A stretch of DNA of 64,000 bases from Mycolicibacterium fluoranthenivorans. Lineage in GTDB: Bacteria; Actinomycetota; Actinomycetes; Mycobacteriales; Mycobacteriaceae. The position numbers were made by a program, and so were the translations under genes. Shown in pieces: positions 15,625 to 24,276 of this stretch. Numbering within the stretch: the first letter of the stretch is position 1; each line of letters begins with the position of its first letter. A model generated the notes under the pieces. It was not told the origin of the DNA, ran no database searches, and saw only the letters and a list, made by a program, of their open reading frames with translations. The stretch covers positions 3,631,881-3,695,880 of the forward strand of contig NZ_JAANOW010000001.1 of the NCBI RefSeq assembly GCF_011758805.1, read 5' to 3'.

Positions 15625-17001
15625 TCAATCCCGCAGATCACGGTGCGGGGCGAATTCGAGTGCCAGCAAGACCGCCGCGGCGGGAAGAACGCCGATCAAG
15701 GGAAGCAACACGTAGCGGCGCTCCGACATCGCGTCGAACTTTCGCAGGTAGCGATACAGCGATTCGAGCTTGACGACCCGATCACCGGCATGGGCGAGCA
15801 GCCTGAGGATTCGCAGCGCCGCATTGCTGGAGGCACTTGCGAACAGGTCGGGAAACGGCGCGAAGGACAGCGAAACCCGTTGGAAACCATGCTCCTTTGC
15901 CCAGGCGATCATGTCCACGGCCAGCCGCTCATCGACTCCGTTCGGCGCGTCCGGCCGCCGCCAGGGCAGATCCAGGCTCAGATCGCTCCCGTTGCCCGCA
16001 CTGACATAGCGTTGAAACGCCTCTACTCGCCCGGTCTTGCCACGGGCGATGATCAGCAACACACCCGGGTAACGGCCCGACAGCGCACGACCGAGCATCA
16101 TCGAGAAGCCCCGGTGCGTGTTCTTGTGCGATGTGTCGATCACTTCGAGTAGTTCACGTTTCAGGGCGTCATCCAGATCGCGTTCCATCAGTACTTCTGT
16201 GGTCACATGAGCGTTATGGCTGCGGTTGACGGCCTGCCGCAGATTCCGCTTCGATCTGCCGACCAGATCGAACCGATCGACATCGACGACGACATCGCGA
16301 CCGAAGGAGATCGCCCGCAAGCGCGGACCCGGGACCAGGTCGCTCTGCCACATGCCCACCTGGTGCGCCGAGGCGCCCAGCACCACGATTCGCCAACCGT
16401 GGGCCCGGCACAGTGCGGCGAAATCACCGACCACCTCGCCGTAGCGTGCCGGGTCGCCGATCGGATCGCCGCTGACGACCGCGAACCCCGCCACTGCGCG
16501 GTACGCCACTGCGGCAGCCCCGTCTCCGGAGAAGACGTAGCTCTTCCCCGGCGCCATCGCAAACGGAGCCAACGGATCGTCGCGCGTCTGGTCGACGAGC
16601 ACCGACACCGCCTCCAGTGCCGCCGGCTCATATCTGGAATCGCTGGGCCACACAAAGACAACCGCCGCCGCGACGACACCCAGGATCGCACCGCCGGGGT
16701 GCCCGCTGAGGCCGATGAACACCCCGGTGAGCACCAGTGCCCCGGCAAATCCCGCGTGCAGTGCGGTGAACGGGCGCCCGAGGACGCGCCCGTGGACGAC
16801 GATGACCGCCGCCGAGGACACGGCCACGACGTCCATCCGGGTGATTCCGCGAGCCGTCTGACCCGCACGGTGCAGAGCGAACAACAATGCGGCCGCACAG
16901 ACGGCGAGAAGGGCAACCCCGGCCCAGGAGGTGTGCCGCCGTGCGCTCCCCGTCGGGAAGCGGGTCGGCGTCGTCACCTCGGTAACGCAGTCCTCGTTCA
17001 T
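15625..17001 (-). CDS. Membrane protein with DUF2156 (lysyl-phosphatidylglycerol synthase-like) domain
   Basis: 458 residues. About four membrane helices lie within residues 25-120 (SWAGVALLAVCAAALLFAL first) and one near the C-terminus (LLPLIGVLPAAAVLLAL). The soluble part, about 130-420, is a GNAT-like DUF2156 domain: FSGDGAAAVAYRAVAGFAVV, GDPIGDP, LRAISFGRDVVVDVDRFDL, KRNLRQAVNR, ERLAVDMIAWAKEHGFQRVS. Related domains transfer aminoacyl groups from tRNA to lipids (MprF, LysX), so envelope lipid modification is plausible. The long flippase half of MprF and the LysRS half of LysX are absent. ATG 17001 has a poor RBS; a start slightly downstream is possible. Confidence 0.8.
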   Translation of the reverse strand: MNEDCVTEVTTPTRFPTGSARRHTSWAGVALLAVCAAALLFALHRAGQTARGITRMDVVAVSSAAVIVVHGRVLGRPFTALHAGFAGALVLTGVFIGLSGHPGGAILGVVAAAVVFVWPSDSRYEPAALEAVSVLVDQTRDDPLAPFAMAPGKSYVFSGDGAAAVAYRAVAGFAVVSGDPIGDPARYGEVVGDFAALCRAHGWRIVVLGASAHQVGMWQSDLVPGPRLRAISFGRDVVVDVDRFDLVGRSKRNLRQAVNRSHNAHVTTEVLMERDLDDALKRELLEVIDTSHKNTHRGFSMMLGRALSGRYPGVLLIIARGKTGRVEAFQRYVSAGNGSDLSLDLPWRRPDAPNGVDERLAVDMIAWAKEHGFQRVSLSFAPFPDLFASASSNAALRILRLLAHAGDRVVKLESLYRYLRKFDAMSERRYVLLPLIGVLPAAAVLLALEFAPHRDLRD

Positions 17002-17194
17002 ACGCAGCACCGAATTCCTCGGATGACTTTCACCCCCCGATTCTGCGAGCCTGCCAGCCCGCAGACACACCCCGCTAGAGTCCAATGTCCTCGTTTCGGG
17101 GTTCGCGGGGAACCTTCGACGCTGTGCACCCTGGGGCGGTGCTACGACGCACCGGCCAGAGCCGACGATGTCAACGATCCGAGTATCGACATCG

Positions 17195-18514
17195 TCAGGC
17201 ATCGAGCGCGAGCACCTCGTCGAAACTCTCGATCAGGCAGTCGCGGAAGGCCGCGACATCCGGGATGGCGGCGGTGTCGACATTGATCCCGAAGGCGCAG
17301 ACGTCACCGTAGCTCAAGAGGGTGATGTTGACCGCCGTACCCAGCGTCGGGGCGAACGCGTACTGCCTGCGCACCGCGGCACCAGCCAGGCTGACCGGCG
17401 TGGGGAATCCGGGCACATCGCTGGCCAGGAAGTCGACGTTTTGAAACAGTGACCGGGTATACCAGTCAGGCACGAGGTTGAGCGCACCGGCGATGAGGGG
17501 TGTGACCGGCACCGTCTTCTCCGCCCGTTGGGCGCCGGTCAGTTCATGGATCTTCCGGATGCGCACCGCGGAATCGGCGGGACCGGTGGGGACGGCGAAC
17601 CGCATCAGCGTGGTCCGGTTGCCACCGACCTGGTCGGTTTTGGTGCGAAGGTTGATGGGCATCATCACCACCAACTCCTCCACGGACACCCCGTGTTCGG
17701 CGTGGTAGCGACCGAGACCGCCGGAGACCGCTGCGAGGAAGGCGTCATTGAGCGAGCCGCCGGCGATCTCCGCCGCCCGGTGAAGTGCGTCCTTGGACAC
17801 CTCATGCATGACCAGCTCTCGAATGCTGCCGCGTTTCTGCATCATCGGTGATCTGCGGCGGCGTGGACGAGTGGTCCGCCATACCGAGGCCGTCAACGCC
17901 CCCGCCATGCCGAACGTCGCCACCGGCCGCAACATCGCCTCGACGACAAGTGCCGGCCCGGCGCGCATTGAGCCGAACAGTGCGCCTGCAGCCATCCGCG
18001 TCAGCTGCAGCAGATCAGGTTGCTTCGGTGTCGGCAGCGGCCGCCCCTGCGCCAGGTCGTCGAACAGCAGCCGACCGATCTCCACCGCCCCGACACCGTC
18101 GGTCAGCGCATGGTTCATCCGGCAGAGCAGGGCCGCTCCCCCACCGGCCATTCCCTCGATGAGCGTTGCCTCCCACAGCGGATGAGCTGCGTCGAAGTCG
18201 GCCATCGCGGCGAGCCGCGCCAACTCCAGGACCCCGTCGAGGTCCCCCGAACGGGGCGCGCCCACCCGACGTAGATGGAAAGCCAGGTCGAACTCGGGAT
18301 CGGGTTCCCAGCGTGGTGGTGCCGGCCACGGTGACGGCACCACACGCTTACGGAACATCGGCGCCATGCGGCTGATGGCCTCGAACCGATCGGCCACGCT
18401 GGCGAAGTCCGGTGTGCTGTCGAGCAGAATCAGCGTCACGATCGTCGATCTGAATCGTGCATCGGTCCCGATCGACCAGATGAACGCGTCGCTGCTCCTC
18501 AGGAAGGCAACCAT
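17195..18514 (-). CDS. WS/DGAT acyltransferase (wax ester synthase/DGAT family)
   Basis: 439 residues. Condensation-like acyltransferase using acyl-CoA and diacylglycerol or alcohols to make storage lipids. The active-site motif HHxxxDG appears as NHALTDG (134-140): the first His is Asn, the catalytic second His and Asp are kept. The family C-terminal NVPG-type motif is present as SDVPGF, followed by ATLGTAVNITLLSYGD-like sequence typical of the family. AGAGGGGA precedes ATG 18514. It follows the small helical protein gene (53 bp gap), so it is probably co-transcribed with it from the DosR-like box at 18928. Confidence 0.9.
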   Translation of the reverse strand: MVAFLRSSDAFIWSIGTDARFRSTIVTLILLDSTPDFASVADRFEAISRMAPMFRKRVVPSPWPAPPRWEPDPEFDLAFHLRRVGAPRSGDLDGVLELARLAAMADFDAAHPLWEATLIEGMAGGGAALLCRMNHALTDGVGAVEIGRLLFDDLAQGRPLPTPKQPDLLQLTRMAAGALFGSMRAGPALVVEAMLRPVATFGMAGALTASVWRTTRPRRRRSPMMQKRGSIRELVMHEVSKDALHRAAEIAGGSLNDAFLAAVSGGLGRYHAEHGVSVEELVVMMPINLRTKTDQVGGNRTTLMRFAVPTGPADSAVRIRKIHELTGAQRAEKTVPVTPLIAGALNLVPDWYTRSLFQNVDFLASDVPGFPTPVSLAGAAVRRQYAFAPTLGTAVNITLLSYGDVCAFGINVDTAAIPDVAAFRDCLIESFDEVLALDA

Positions 18515-18567
18515 GACGCGTCCCCTCTCAATCGAGACGATAGCGCCAGGCCACAGCCCCGCGCTTG

Positions 18568-18861
18568 TTACTTCTGGTCGCCTTCTGACCGCGTCAGTGC
18601 CCGATCCGCACTGCGAATGAGCTTGCGGTTGAACTGATACTGGGCGGCGGCCAGGGTGTCGGCCAAATCGATCGCGGCGTCGATGATCTTCGTCCGGAGC
18701 GGCTGGACCGCCTCGGGGATCGCCTCATCAAGGGTGTGGCTGAACTTGCGCAGGGCCTCCGCCGCTGCGTGCTGGCCCGTCCGAGCGGACTCACGAACCT
18801 CGTCGAACAGTTCGGCCGGTTGCGTTCCAGGGGATTTCTGTTCCGTTGTCGTCTCGGTCAT
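18568..18861 (-). CDS. Small helical protein between two WS/DGAT genes
   Basis: 97 residues, no signal peptide or membrane helix. It is almost entirely predicted amphipathic helix (AELFDEVRESARTGQHAAAE, ALRKFSHTLDEAIPEAV, IIDAAIDLADTLAAAQYQFN) with a charged C-terminus. Layout and composition resemble phasin-like granule-associated proteins, but I do not recognise a named family. It is sandwiched between two storage-lipid acyltransferase genes and has a DosR-like box 67 bp upstream. GGAGC precedes the ATG by 6 nt. A role on lipid inclusions is inference from context only. Confidence 0.72.
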   Translation of the reverse strand: MTETTTEQKSPGTQPAELFDEVRESARTGQHAAAEALRKFSHTLDEAIPEAVQPLRTKIIDAAIDLADTLAAAQYQFNRKLIRSADRALTRSEGDQK

Positions 18862-18927
18862 TTCGGCTCCTTATCGGGTGGTTTTCCTGCCGCTGCCAAC
18901 GCTATTCGCCTGGTCTTCGTCCCGATA

Positions 18928-18941
18928 GCGACCAAGGTCCC
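18928..18941. promoter_or_regulatory. DosR-like box
   Basis: GCGACCAAGGTCCC, 11 of 14 positions, 67 bp upstream of the small helical protein start (18861). Confidence 0.7.
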
Positions 18942-19029
18942 TAGGTGTCGCGGACGTTGGTCCTCGCCGGGCGTCGTCGGCTTCGAAGCGACCCCAACCG
19001 ATCAGCTTCCTTTCGTGTCGGGTCCACTG

Positions 19030-20394
19030 CTACGGGCGTTCGGTCAGTGCGACAAGCCGGTCAATCGCTTGTTCGATTCCCCGCGCCAGCTCATCGACAT
19101 CCGGCGCAGCGTCGTAGTCGGCGGTGATGCCGAAGTACAGACTGTCGGCGTAGCTCAGAATCGCGATACCCGTGCGCAACTGGAGCGCGATGGGTGGAAT
19201 GGGGAGTATTCGCGCCACCCTGCAGCCCATGATCTTCAGGCGCCGGCGCGGCCCGGGAACGTTCGTCGCGAACGTCACGACACCTCGTTGCGGGAGCCGC
19301 ATCAATGCCCTGGCCGCCCATGCCGTCAGGGCGAAGGGCAGCGCGCCGACCGCGGTGACGAAGATGCTCACCGCCTCACGTTGGCCGGCCTTCTTCGACC
19401 TGGTCAGTCGGTGGCGCACCGATTGAAGCTGCTCCAGCGGATCGTCTTTGTCGACGGGGAGCAACGGGAGCATCAGCGATACCCGATTGTCGGTGAGATT
19501 CATTGCGTCGGTGGCGCGTACGGACACCGGTACCAAGGTCCGAAGCGACGTCTTCTGCGGCTCTTCTCCGCGGCGAATCAGGGCATCCCGGTAGCTGGAG
19601 GTGATGGCGGCCAGGGCGACGTCGTTGAGCGTGACATCGAACCTGCTCTGAATTCGCTCCACGTCGCGAAGTCGAACATGTGCGGCGCTGAACCGCCTCA
19701 TCGTCGTCACCGGTCCCGTCAGCGACGATTCTGCTGCCGGGTTCAGCAGTCCCCCGGCGATCTGCAACGCACCTGCGACCGACCGTGACGCCGTATCGGT
19801 GAGGGTCGTGGCGACATGCCAGAGTGCCCCCGGCCATTCCAGCGGATTCAGCACCACTCCACGCACGTCGGGGGCGCTGGCAGTCACTCTGGACGCCCGG
19901 ATGTCGGTGGCGAACGTGTCCGGGCTTCCCGAATCACTGAGGCCGGCGAACATCTGCATGGTCGCGATACCGTCTGCGATGCAGTGGTGCATCTTCATCA
20001 GCAGACCCCAGCGGCCGCCGGCCACACCTTCGATGATCCAGCATTCCCACAGCGGCCGGTCCCGGTCGAGCCGGCGTTCCATGACATCGGCGACGAACCG
20101 GAACAGTGCCTGGTCGTCACCACCGTGTGGAAGGGCGGCCCGATGAATATGGCGATGCGGGTCGAACGTGGGATCCTCCGCCCAGTGCGGGGCGCCCAGA
20201 TCGAGACGGTGTACCTGCAACACCTGCCGGAAGCGCTCGACCCGAGCGACCCGCTCCGCGATCGCGGCGCCAACACTGTCGAATTCCGGCATCGGGCCAT
20301 CCATCACCGCCACCGCCCCGAGGGCAAGGCTCACGTGTCGGTCGGAATCCTCGGCTTCGAGAAACGCCGAATCCAGAGGCGATAGTCGTTCCAT
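19030..20394 (-). CDS. WS/DGAT triacylglycerol synthase (Tgs1-like)
   Basis: 454 residues with the canonical active site MHHCIADG (HHCIADG at 136-142), PLWECWIIEGV upstream, a NDVALAAITSSYRDAL stretch, and NVPGPRRRLKIMG near the C-terminus. In M. tuberculosis, Tgs1 (Rv3130c) in the DosR regulon makes triacylglycerol during hypoxia; this is the better candidate of the two acyltransferases here for that role. Start at 20394 (MERLSPLDSAFLEAED, the usual family N-terminus). DosR-like box at 20430-20443, divergent from the Crp/Fnr gene. Confidence 0.92.
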   Translation of the reverse strand: MERLSPLDSAFLEAEDSDRHVSLALGAVAVMDGPMPEFDSVGAAIAERVARVERFRQVLQVHRLDLGAPHWAEDPTFDPHRHIHRAALPHGGDDQALFRFVADVMERRLDRDRPLWECWIIEGVAGGRWGLLMKMHHCIADGIATMQMFAGLSDSGSPDTFATDIRASRVTASAPDVRGVVLNPLEWPGALWHVATTLTDTASRSVAGALQIAGGLLNPAAESSLTGPVTTMRRFSAAHVRLRDVERIQSRFDVTLNDVALAAITSSYRDALIRRGEEPQKTSLRTLVPVSVRATDAMNLTDNRVSLMLPLLPVDKDDPLEQLQSVRHRLTRSKKAGQREAVSIFVTAVGALPFALTAWAARALMRLPQRGVVTFATNVPGPRRRLKIMGCRVARILPIPPIALQLRTGIAILSYADSLYFGITADYDAAPDVDELARGIEQAIDRLVALTERP

Positions 20395-20429
20395 GCGACG
20401 ACTGTTCGCCGTCCACAGCCGAACGCACA

Positions 20430-20443
20430 GAGGCGAAAGTCAC
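20430..20443. promoter_or_regulatory. DosR-like box
   Basis: GAGGCGAAAGTCAC, 10 of 14, only 36 bp upstream of the triacylglycerol synthase start. Confidence 0.6.
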
Positions 20444-20485
20444 CGATCCGCCGGGAGATTCCATCCGCGGCGTGTGACGCGACAG

Positions 20486-20499
20486 AGGACTTTCGGCCC
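20486..20499. promoter_or_regulatory. DosR-like box
   Basis: AGGACTTTCGGCCC, 11 of 14 and the classical mycobacterial ACTTTCGGCCC form; faces the Crp/Fnr gene. Confidence 0.75.
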
Positions 20500-20569
20500 T
20501 GCTGTGGACCGATGCACCGGCGGCATCATGTTCCTTGCCGATGGACGTCGCGTAGAAAAGGCCTCAGCT

Positions 20570-21439
20570 GTGAAGTACACCTATCGAACGTGCTCTCAAC
20601 CGCCGTTGGTGCGCGCGGCCCGGGTCGATCAGCAATTCGCGACGGTGGCACAGCTTCCGTCGTTGCGTGCGACGAGCCCGTCCTCAGCCTGGGCAAGCGT
20701 CCTGTCACACAGTTGGCTGCTCGACGAGCCGACAGCTCAAGACGCCCTTTGCATCGATGAGGTGTTCGGAAAGTACTTCCATCTCGCGGATTTCCCTTCG
20801 GGTAAGCAGATCTACCACCAAGGCGATCCAGGCGACCGGGTGTACGTGATCATCTCGGGCTTGGTCAAGGTGTCGTGCACGCTGGCCAACGGGACCGAAG
20901 TGGTGCGTGGCTTGATGGGTGCCGGCGATGTGGTCGGCGAACTTGCGGTCTTCGATCCCGGTCCGCGCAGTCAGACCGCAACGTGCCAAACCCTGGTTCG
21001 GGCAGCGTGGTTGACCAGGGAGTCGGTTCGTCGGCTGACGCGACAACATCCCGACCTGGCCCAGCGCTGGTTGCAGGCGCTCGCTGCGCACATACGCAGC
21101 CGCGAGGCGGAGATCACCAGCATGCTGGCCGCCGACGTATCGACCCGGGTTGCCCGCCAGATCATCTTGCTGGCCGAGCGATTCGGCGAGAGTGCCGACG
21201 GGTATGTGCGCGTGCGGCACACACTCACGCGTCATGAGTTCGCTCAGCTCGCCGGCGCCAGACGGGAGGCGGTGAGCCAAGCACTTGCGAAGTTCGTCGA
21301 GCGCGGCCTGCTCATCACCACACCGGGCGGCTTCGACATCATCGACCTGAGCGATCTGCGACGCCGCGCCCACTCGGCGTTTCCAGAACTCGGGACCTCG
21401 GTCATCGGACGATTCGACACCGCGGTGGCACGGAGGTGA
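20570..21439 (+). CDS. Crp/Fnr-family transcriptional regulator
   Basis: 289 residues from GTG 20570. An N-terminal extension of about 60 residues is followed by a cyclic-nucleotide-binding-type beta roll (about 68-175: HQGDPGDRVYVIISGLVKVS, LMGAGDVVGELAVFD). Then come a dimer helix and a C-terminal winged HTH (LTRHEFAQLAGARREAVSQALAKF, about 230-255). No Fnr-type N-terminal Cys cluster is evident, so an oxygen-labile FeS cluster is unlikely. ATG 20528 is an in-frame alternative without a ribosome binding site; AAAAGG lies 9 nt before GTG 20570. It sits downstream of a DosR-like box and is coupled to the nitroreductase-like gene, so it may relay the hypoxia signal. Confidence 0.85.
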   Translation: MKYTYRTCSQPPLVRAARVDQQFATVAQLPSLRATSPSSAWASVLSHSWLLDEPTAQDALCIDEVFGKYFHLADFPSGKQIYHQGDPGDRVYVIISGLVKVSCTLANGTEVVRGLMGAGDVVGELAVFDPGPRSQTATCQTLVRAAWLTRESVRRLTRQHPDLAQRWLQALAAHIRSREAEITSMLAADVSTRVARQIILLAERFGESADGYVRVRHTLTRHEFAQLAGARREAVSQALAKFVERGLLITTPGGFDIIDLSDLRRRAHSAFPELGTSVIGRFDTAVARR

Positions 21440-21444
21440 CGGCC

Positions 21445-22332
21445 ATGCCGGGCGCGATGCTGCCACCGCAACTGCTCAGTGACGCTGTGGAGATGGCCTG
21501 CCGCGCTCCTTCCCTGCACAACAGCCAACCGTGGCGCTGGGTCGCCGAAGGGACATCGACGCTCAACCTCTACGCCGAGCCCGGTCGCGCGCTGACCACG
21601 TTGGATCCGCTGGGGCGTGAGATCTACCTGAGTTGCGGTGCGGCCCTGGATCATCTGGTGGTTGCGCTGGCCGCCGCGGGATGGGTCGCCGATGTGCAGC
21701 GGTTTCCTGATCCCGCCGCCCCGCTGCACCTGGCCGAAATCCACTTCCGTCCGGTCGCCGGTGATATATCGGTACAAGCGTGCGAGCGGGCTGAAGCCAT
21801 CCTGGCCCGTCACACCGACCTGCGCCCCTTCGAAGCTCCGGCCGACTGGACGAGACTCGAAGTGACACTGCGCCAAACGGTCATTCCCTATCACGTCATG
21901 TTCGACACGGTGCTCCCGCCGGACAGACCCCGACTGGCCGAGACGTGGCAGCTCGCCGAGGAATTGAACCCCGCGGATCACCGCGGCCATCCCGAATCAT
22001 GCTGGTGGGCCTCTGAACTCGACCACTCGGAGACCGTTGTCCTGTCCACGTCCCATGAGGATTATCGCCACGATCTGCTGCGCTGCGGCGAGGCGCTGTC
22101 AGCCGTCCTGCTCGAATGCACGATGGCCGGCCAAGCCACGTGCACCCTGTCTCATATGACCGAGCTTGCGCAGCCCCGGGAACTCCTGCGCGCCCTCATC
22201 GACCAGCGCGGTACGCCGCAAGTGCTGATCAGAGTGGGTCAGGCCGAAGCGAAGCCCGGTTTCACCATGACCCCGCGCAAGTCCGTGGCACAGGTGATGG
22301 ACTTTCAGCCCGAGTCCCCGCGCCTCCGGTAA
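21445..22332 (+). CDS. Acg-like nitroreductase-family protein
   Basis: 295 residues with the nitroreductase-fold signature of the mycobacterial Acg family (Rv2032, Rv3127, Rv3131, all DosR-regulated): ACRAPSLHNSQPWRWVAEG (about 18-36), LDPLGREIYLSCGAALDHL, ILARHTDLRPFE, and a C-terminal LIRVGQAEA. Acg is thought to sequester FMN rather than act as a normal reductase. Start 21445 chosen because GGAGG (21432-21436) is 8 nt upstream; the GTG at 21436 overlaps that site. Located 5 bp after the Crp/Fnr gene, same operon. Confidence 0.88.
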   Translation: MPGAMLPPQLLSDAVEMACRAPSLHNSQPWRWVAEGTSTLNLYAEPGRALTTLDPLGREIYLSCGAALDHLVVALAAAGWVADVQRFPDPAAPLHLAEIHFRPVAGDISVQACERAEAILARHTDLRPFEAPADWTRLEVTLRQTVIPYHVMFDTVLPPDRPRLAETWQLAEELNPADHRGHPESCWWASELDHSETVVLSTSHEDYRHDLLRCGEALSAVLLECTMAGQATCTLSHMTELAQPRELLRALIDQRGTPQVLIRVGQAEAKPGFTMTPRKSVAQVMDFQPESPRLR

Positions 22333-22522
22333 CCCGATCTCATGTCCGGCGCCGGTGTTCACACCGGTTGACCACCGGCGTCCTCTTCCTGTGAGCGTGT
22401 GAATGCCGCCACCGCGGTGGGTAGCGTGAGAAAGAGCGCTCATCCACTCGTCATGATGGCCACTCCAACGCTCGTCCTGCGGTATCCGACTGAGACCAAG
22501 CGGCCCGGCATCGAGTGGTGAA

Positions 22523-22536
22523 GGGCCCAAGGTCCT
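22523..22536. promoter_or_regulatory. DosR-like box
   Basis: GGGCCCAAGGTCCT, 10 of 14, about 124 bp upstream of the USP start at 22660. Confidence 0.6.
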
Positions 22537-22579
22537 GTTGGCACGCCTGCCCCCGGCGAAGACCTTTGGCGGTACGTCG

Positions 22580-22593
22580 GTGACCAAAGACTC
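22580..22593. promoter_or_regulatory. DosR-like box
   Basis: GTGACCAAAGACTC, 10 of 14, about 67 bp upstream of the USP start; pairs with the box at 22523-22536 (57 bp apart). Confidence 0.55.
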
Positions 22594-22659
22594 CAGTGCA
22601 CAGAAGTCCAGGTTCGTAACGTCATTTCCGAACTCGACTCCGGTACGAGAGGACGCGAA

Positions 22660-23523
22660 ATGTCAGAGGTCACGACCAAACCGGTCATTGTCGGCATCGA
22701 TGGCTCCGACCAGGCCCAATATGCGGCGGTATGGGCAGTCGAGGAGGCATTGCGGCGACATGCCGTGCTGAAGCTGATCTATGTCGTGCGCACCGACCTG
22801 ACCGGCACGCTGTCGGCCAGTGAGTATGAGGCTGATGTGGACTCCGCCAAAGCCGCGCTGGCGGCTGCGCGGACCGCGATAGCCAAGCGCAACCCGAGCG
22901 TGGTGGTGGAGACCTCCATCGCCGAGGGTTCCCCCGCCGGCGTTCTGCTGGCCGAATCCCCGGATGCCGGGCTGATCTGCATCGGATCGTCCGGGATAGG
23001 CCGGATCAGCAGGGCCATCCTCGGGTCGACGGCGGCCTCTGTCGCCGAGGAGGCCGCGTGCGCCGTGGTCGTCGTCCGCGGTGCGGAAAGCACCGTCGCA
23101 CAACACGATCCACTGCGCTGGATTGTCGTGCCGGTCACCCGTCACACGGAGGGCAACCGCACCGTCATCACCGAGGCCATCGCCGAGGCGCGGTATCGGA
23201 GATGGCCCATGCTGGCCGTCGGGACGCACAGTTCCCACGGCGACAACGCCACCAGCGACGAACTCGACCGGCTCGTGGCTGACTGGCAGCGGCAGTTTCC
23301 GGACGTCCACGTCTATCCGATCTCGTGCGATACCGATATGGCGCAGTTCCTGCGAAACAGCCCCGATATCAACGGTCTCGTCGTCCTCGACGCCGGCCGG
23401 TCAACCGAGCTGGCGCAGATCATCGGTGGAGTGACACACGCGCATCGAGCGGACCTCGCCGTATTGGTGGCCCGAGAGAACGCCGATGTACGCGTGACAC
23501 ACGCACCTGCACGACACCGCTGA
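22660..23523 (+). CDS. Tandem universal stress protein
   Basis: 287 residues. Domain 1 (8-145) starts VIVGIDGSDQAQYAAVWAVE and contains the ATP loop GSSGIGRISRAILGSTAAS. Domain 2 (155-275) is divergent, lacks a glycine loop, and retains the ADWQRQFPDVHVYPI strand typical of these proteins. It closely resembles the USPs at 12436 and 24273 in layout. GAGAGGA precedes the ATG. First gene of a USP-BON-USP-FadD run, with two DosR-like boxes upstream. Confidence 0.9.
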   Translation: MSEVTTKPVIVGIDGSDQAQYAAVWAVEEALRRHAVLKLIYVVRTDLTGTLSASEYEADVDSAKAALAAARTAIAKRNPSVVVETSIAEGSPAGVLLAESPDAGLICIGSSGIGRISRAILGSTAASVAEEAACAVVVVRGAESTVAQHDPLRWIVVPVTRHTEGNRTVITEAIAEARYRRWPMLAVGTHSSHGDNATSDELDRLVADWQRQFPDVHVYPISCDTDMAQFLRNSPDINGLVVLDAGRSTELAQIIGGVTHAHRADLAVLVARENADVRVTHAPARHR

Positions 23524-23553
23524 CGACATGCATCGACTCAGAGGAGATTCCAC

Positions 23554-24276
23554 ATGACTCTCACCAGCCGCACTCCCACCCGCTCCGATCCCGAGGTGAG
23601 GGCCGCTGTCACAGCCGAGCTGGAGTGGGCTCCCGACATGGTGGCCGCCCATATCGGAGTGACCGCCGACCATGGCGTGGTCGTACTGACCGGCGACGTC
23701 GACAAGTATTGCGAACGGACCGCCGCGAGTGAGGCCGCGCTTCGCGTGCGCGGCGTCACCGCCGTCGTCAACGAGATTCGGGTGCGTCCGAAGTCGACGT
23801 ACACGCTCGGCGAGACCGATATCGCCAGGGAGGTCGAACACGCACTGCGTTCGACCGCAAGCATCCCGGACACCGTCAAGGCCGAGATCGTCGGCCACCA
23901 GGTGAATCTGACCGGAGTGGTCGAATGGGACTATCAGCGCCGCGCTGCCGCCCGTGCGGTCCAGCATCTACTTGGCGTCACGTCGGTCAACAACGCGATC
24001 TCCCTCACCCCGCGGCAGCCTGCACCCGACACCGAGGAACGCATCAGGCAGGCGATCGCCCGCAACGCGCTGCTGGACCCCGAGACGGTCCACGTGCGCG
24101 TGGCTGAAGACAGAGTCACGCTCACCGGGACCGTGCCGTCGTGGGCGGCCAGGCGCCAAGCCGACCTCGCCGCCTGGTCATCACCGCATGTGAGTGAGGT
24201 CTTCAACTACATCGTGGTCAAGGAGTCCGCAGCTCATGGAAACTCTCTTGGCCCTACTCCAAGGGGGACGAAATGA
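23554..24276 (+). CDS. Triple BON-domain protein
   Basis: 240 residues, three BON modules of about 65 residues: 13-78 (ADHGVVVLTGDVDKYCERTA), 88-155 (GHQVNLTGVVEWDYQRRAAA) and 160-228 (EDRVTLTGTVPSWAARRQAD). Each shows the alternating V-x-L-x-G-x-V signature. BON domains bind membranes or lipids, but no signal peptide or anchor is visible here, so this copy appears cytosolic, as in other USP-linked BON proteins. AGAGGAGA precedes the ATG. The stop codon overlaps the start of the next USP gene (ATGA), suggesting a functional pair. Confidence 0.88.
   Translation: MTLTSRTPTRSDPEVRAAVTAELEWAPDMVAAHIGVTADHGVVVLTGDVDKYCERTAASEAALRVRGVTAVVNEIRVRPKSTYTLGETDIAREVEHALRSTASIPDTVKAEIVGHQVNLTGVVEWDYQRRAAARAVQHLLGVTSVNNAISLTPRQPAPDTEERIRQAIARNALLDPETVHVRVAEDRVTLTGTVPSWAARRQADLAAWSSPHVSEVFNYIVVKESAAHGNSLGPTPRGTK

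Larger units (their letters stand above)
22333..22659. other. 327-bp intergenic region before a USP gene
   Basis: No gene seen. A small hairpin CCGGTG-TTCA-CACCGG (22352-22367) follows the nitroreductase stop and may be a weak terminator. Two DosR-like boxes (22523-22536, 22580-22593) precede the USP gene. AAGACCTTTGGCGG (22559-22572) is a further weak look-alike. Confidence 0.6.

Noticed and set aside
17023..17036. ATGACTTTCACCCC as a DosR box for the DUF2156 gene
   Set aside because: Only about 8 of 14 consensus positions, and just 22 bp from the proposed start codon.
20528..20569. Upstream ATG 20528 as the start of the Crp/Fnr gene
   Set aside because: No ribosome binding site, and it falls where transcription would begin relative to the DosR-like box; GTG 20570 is preferred, though not certain.
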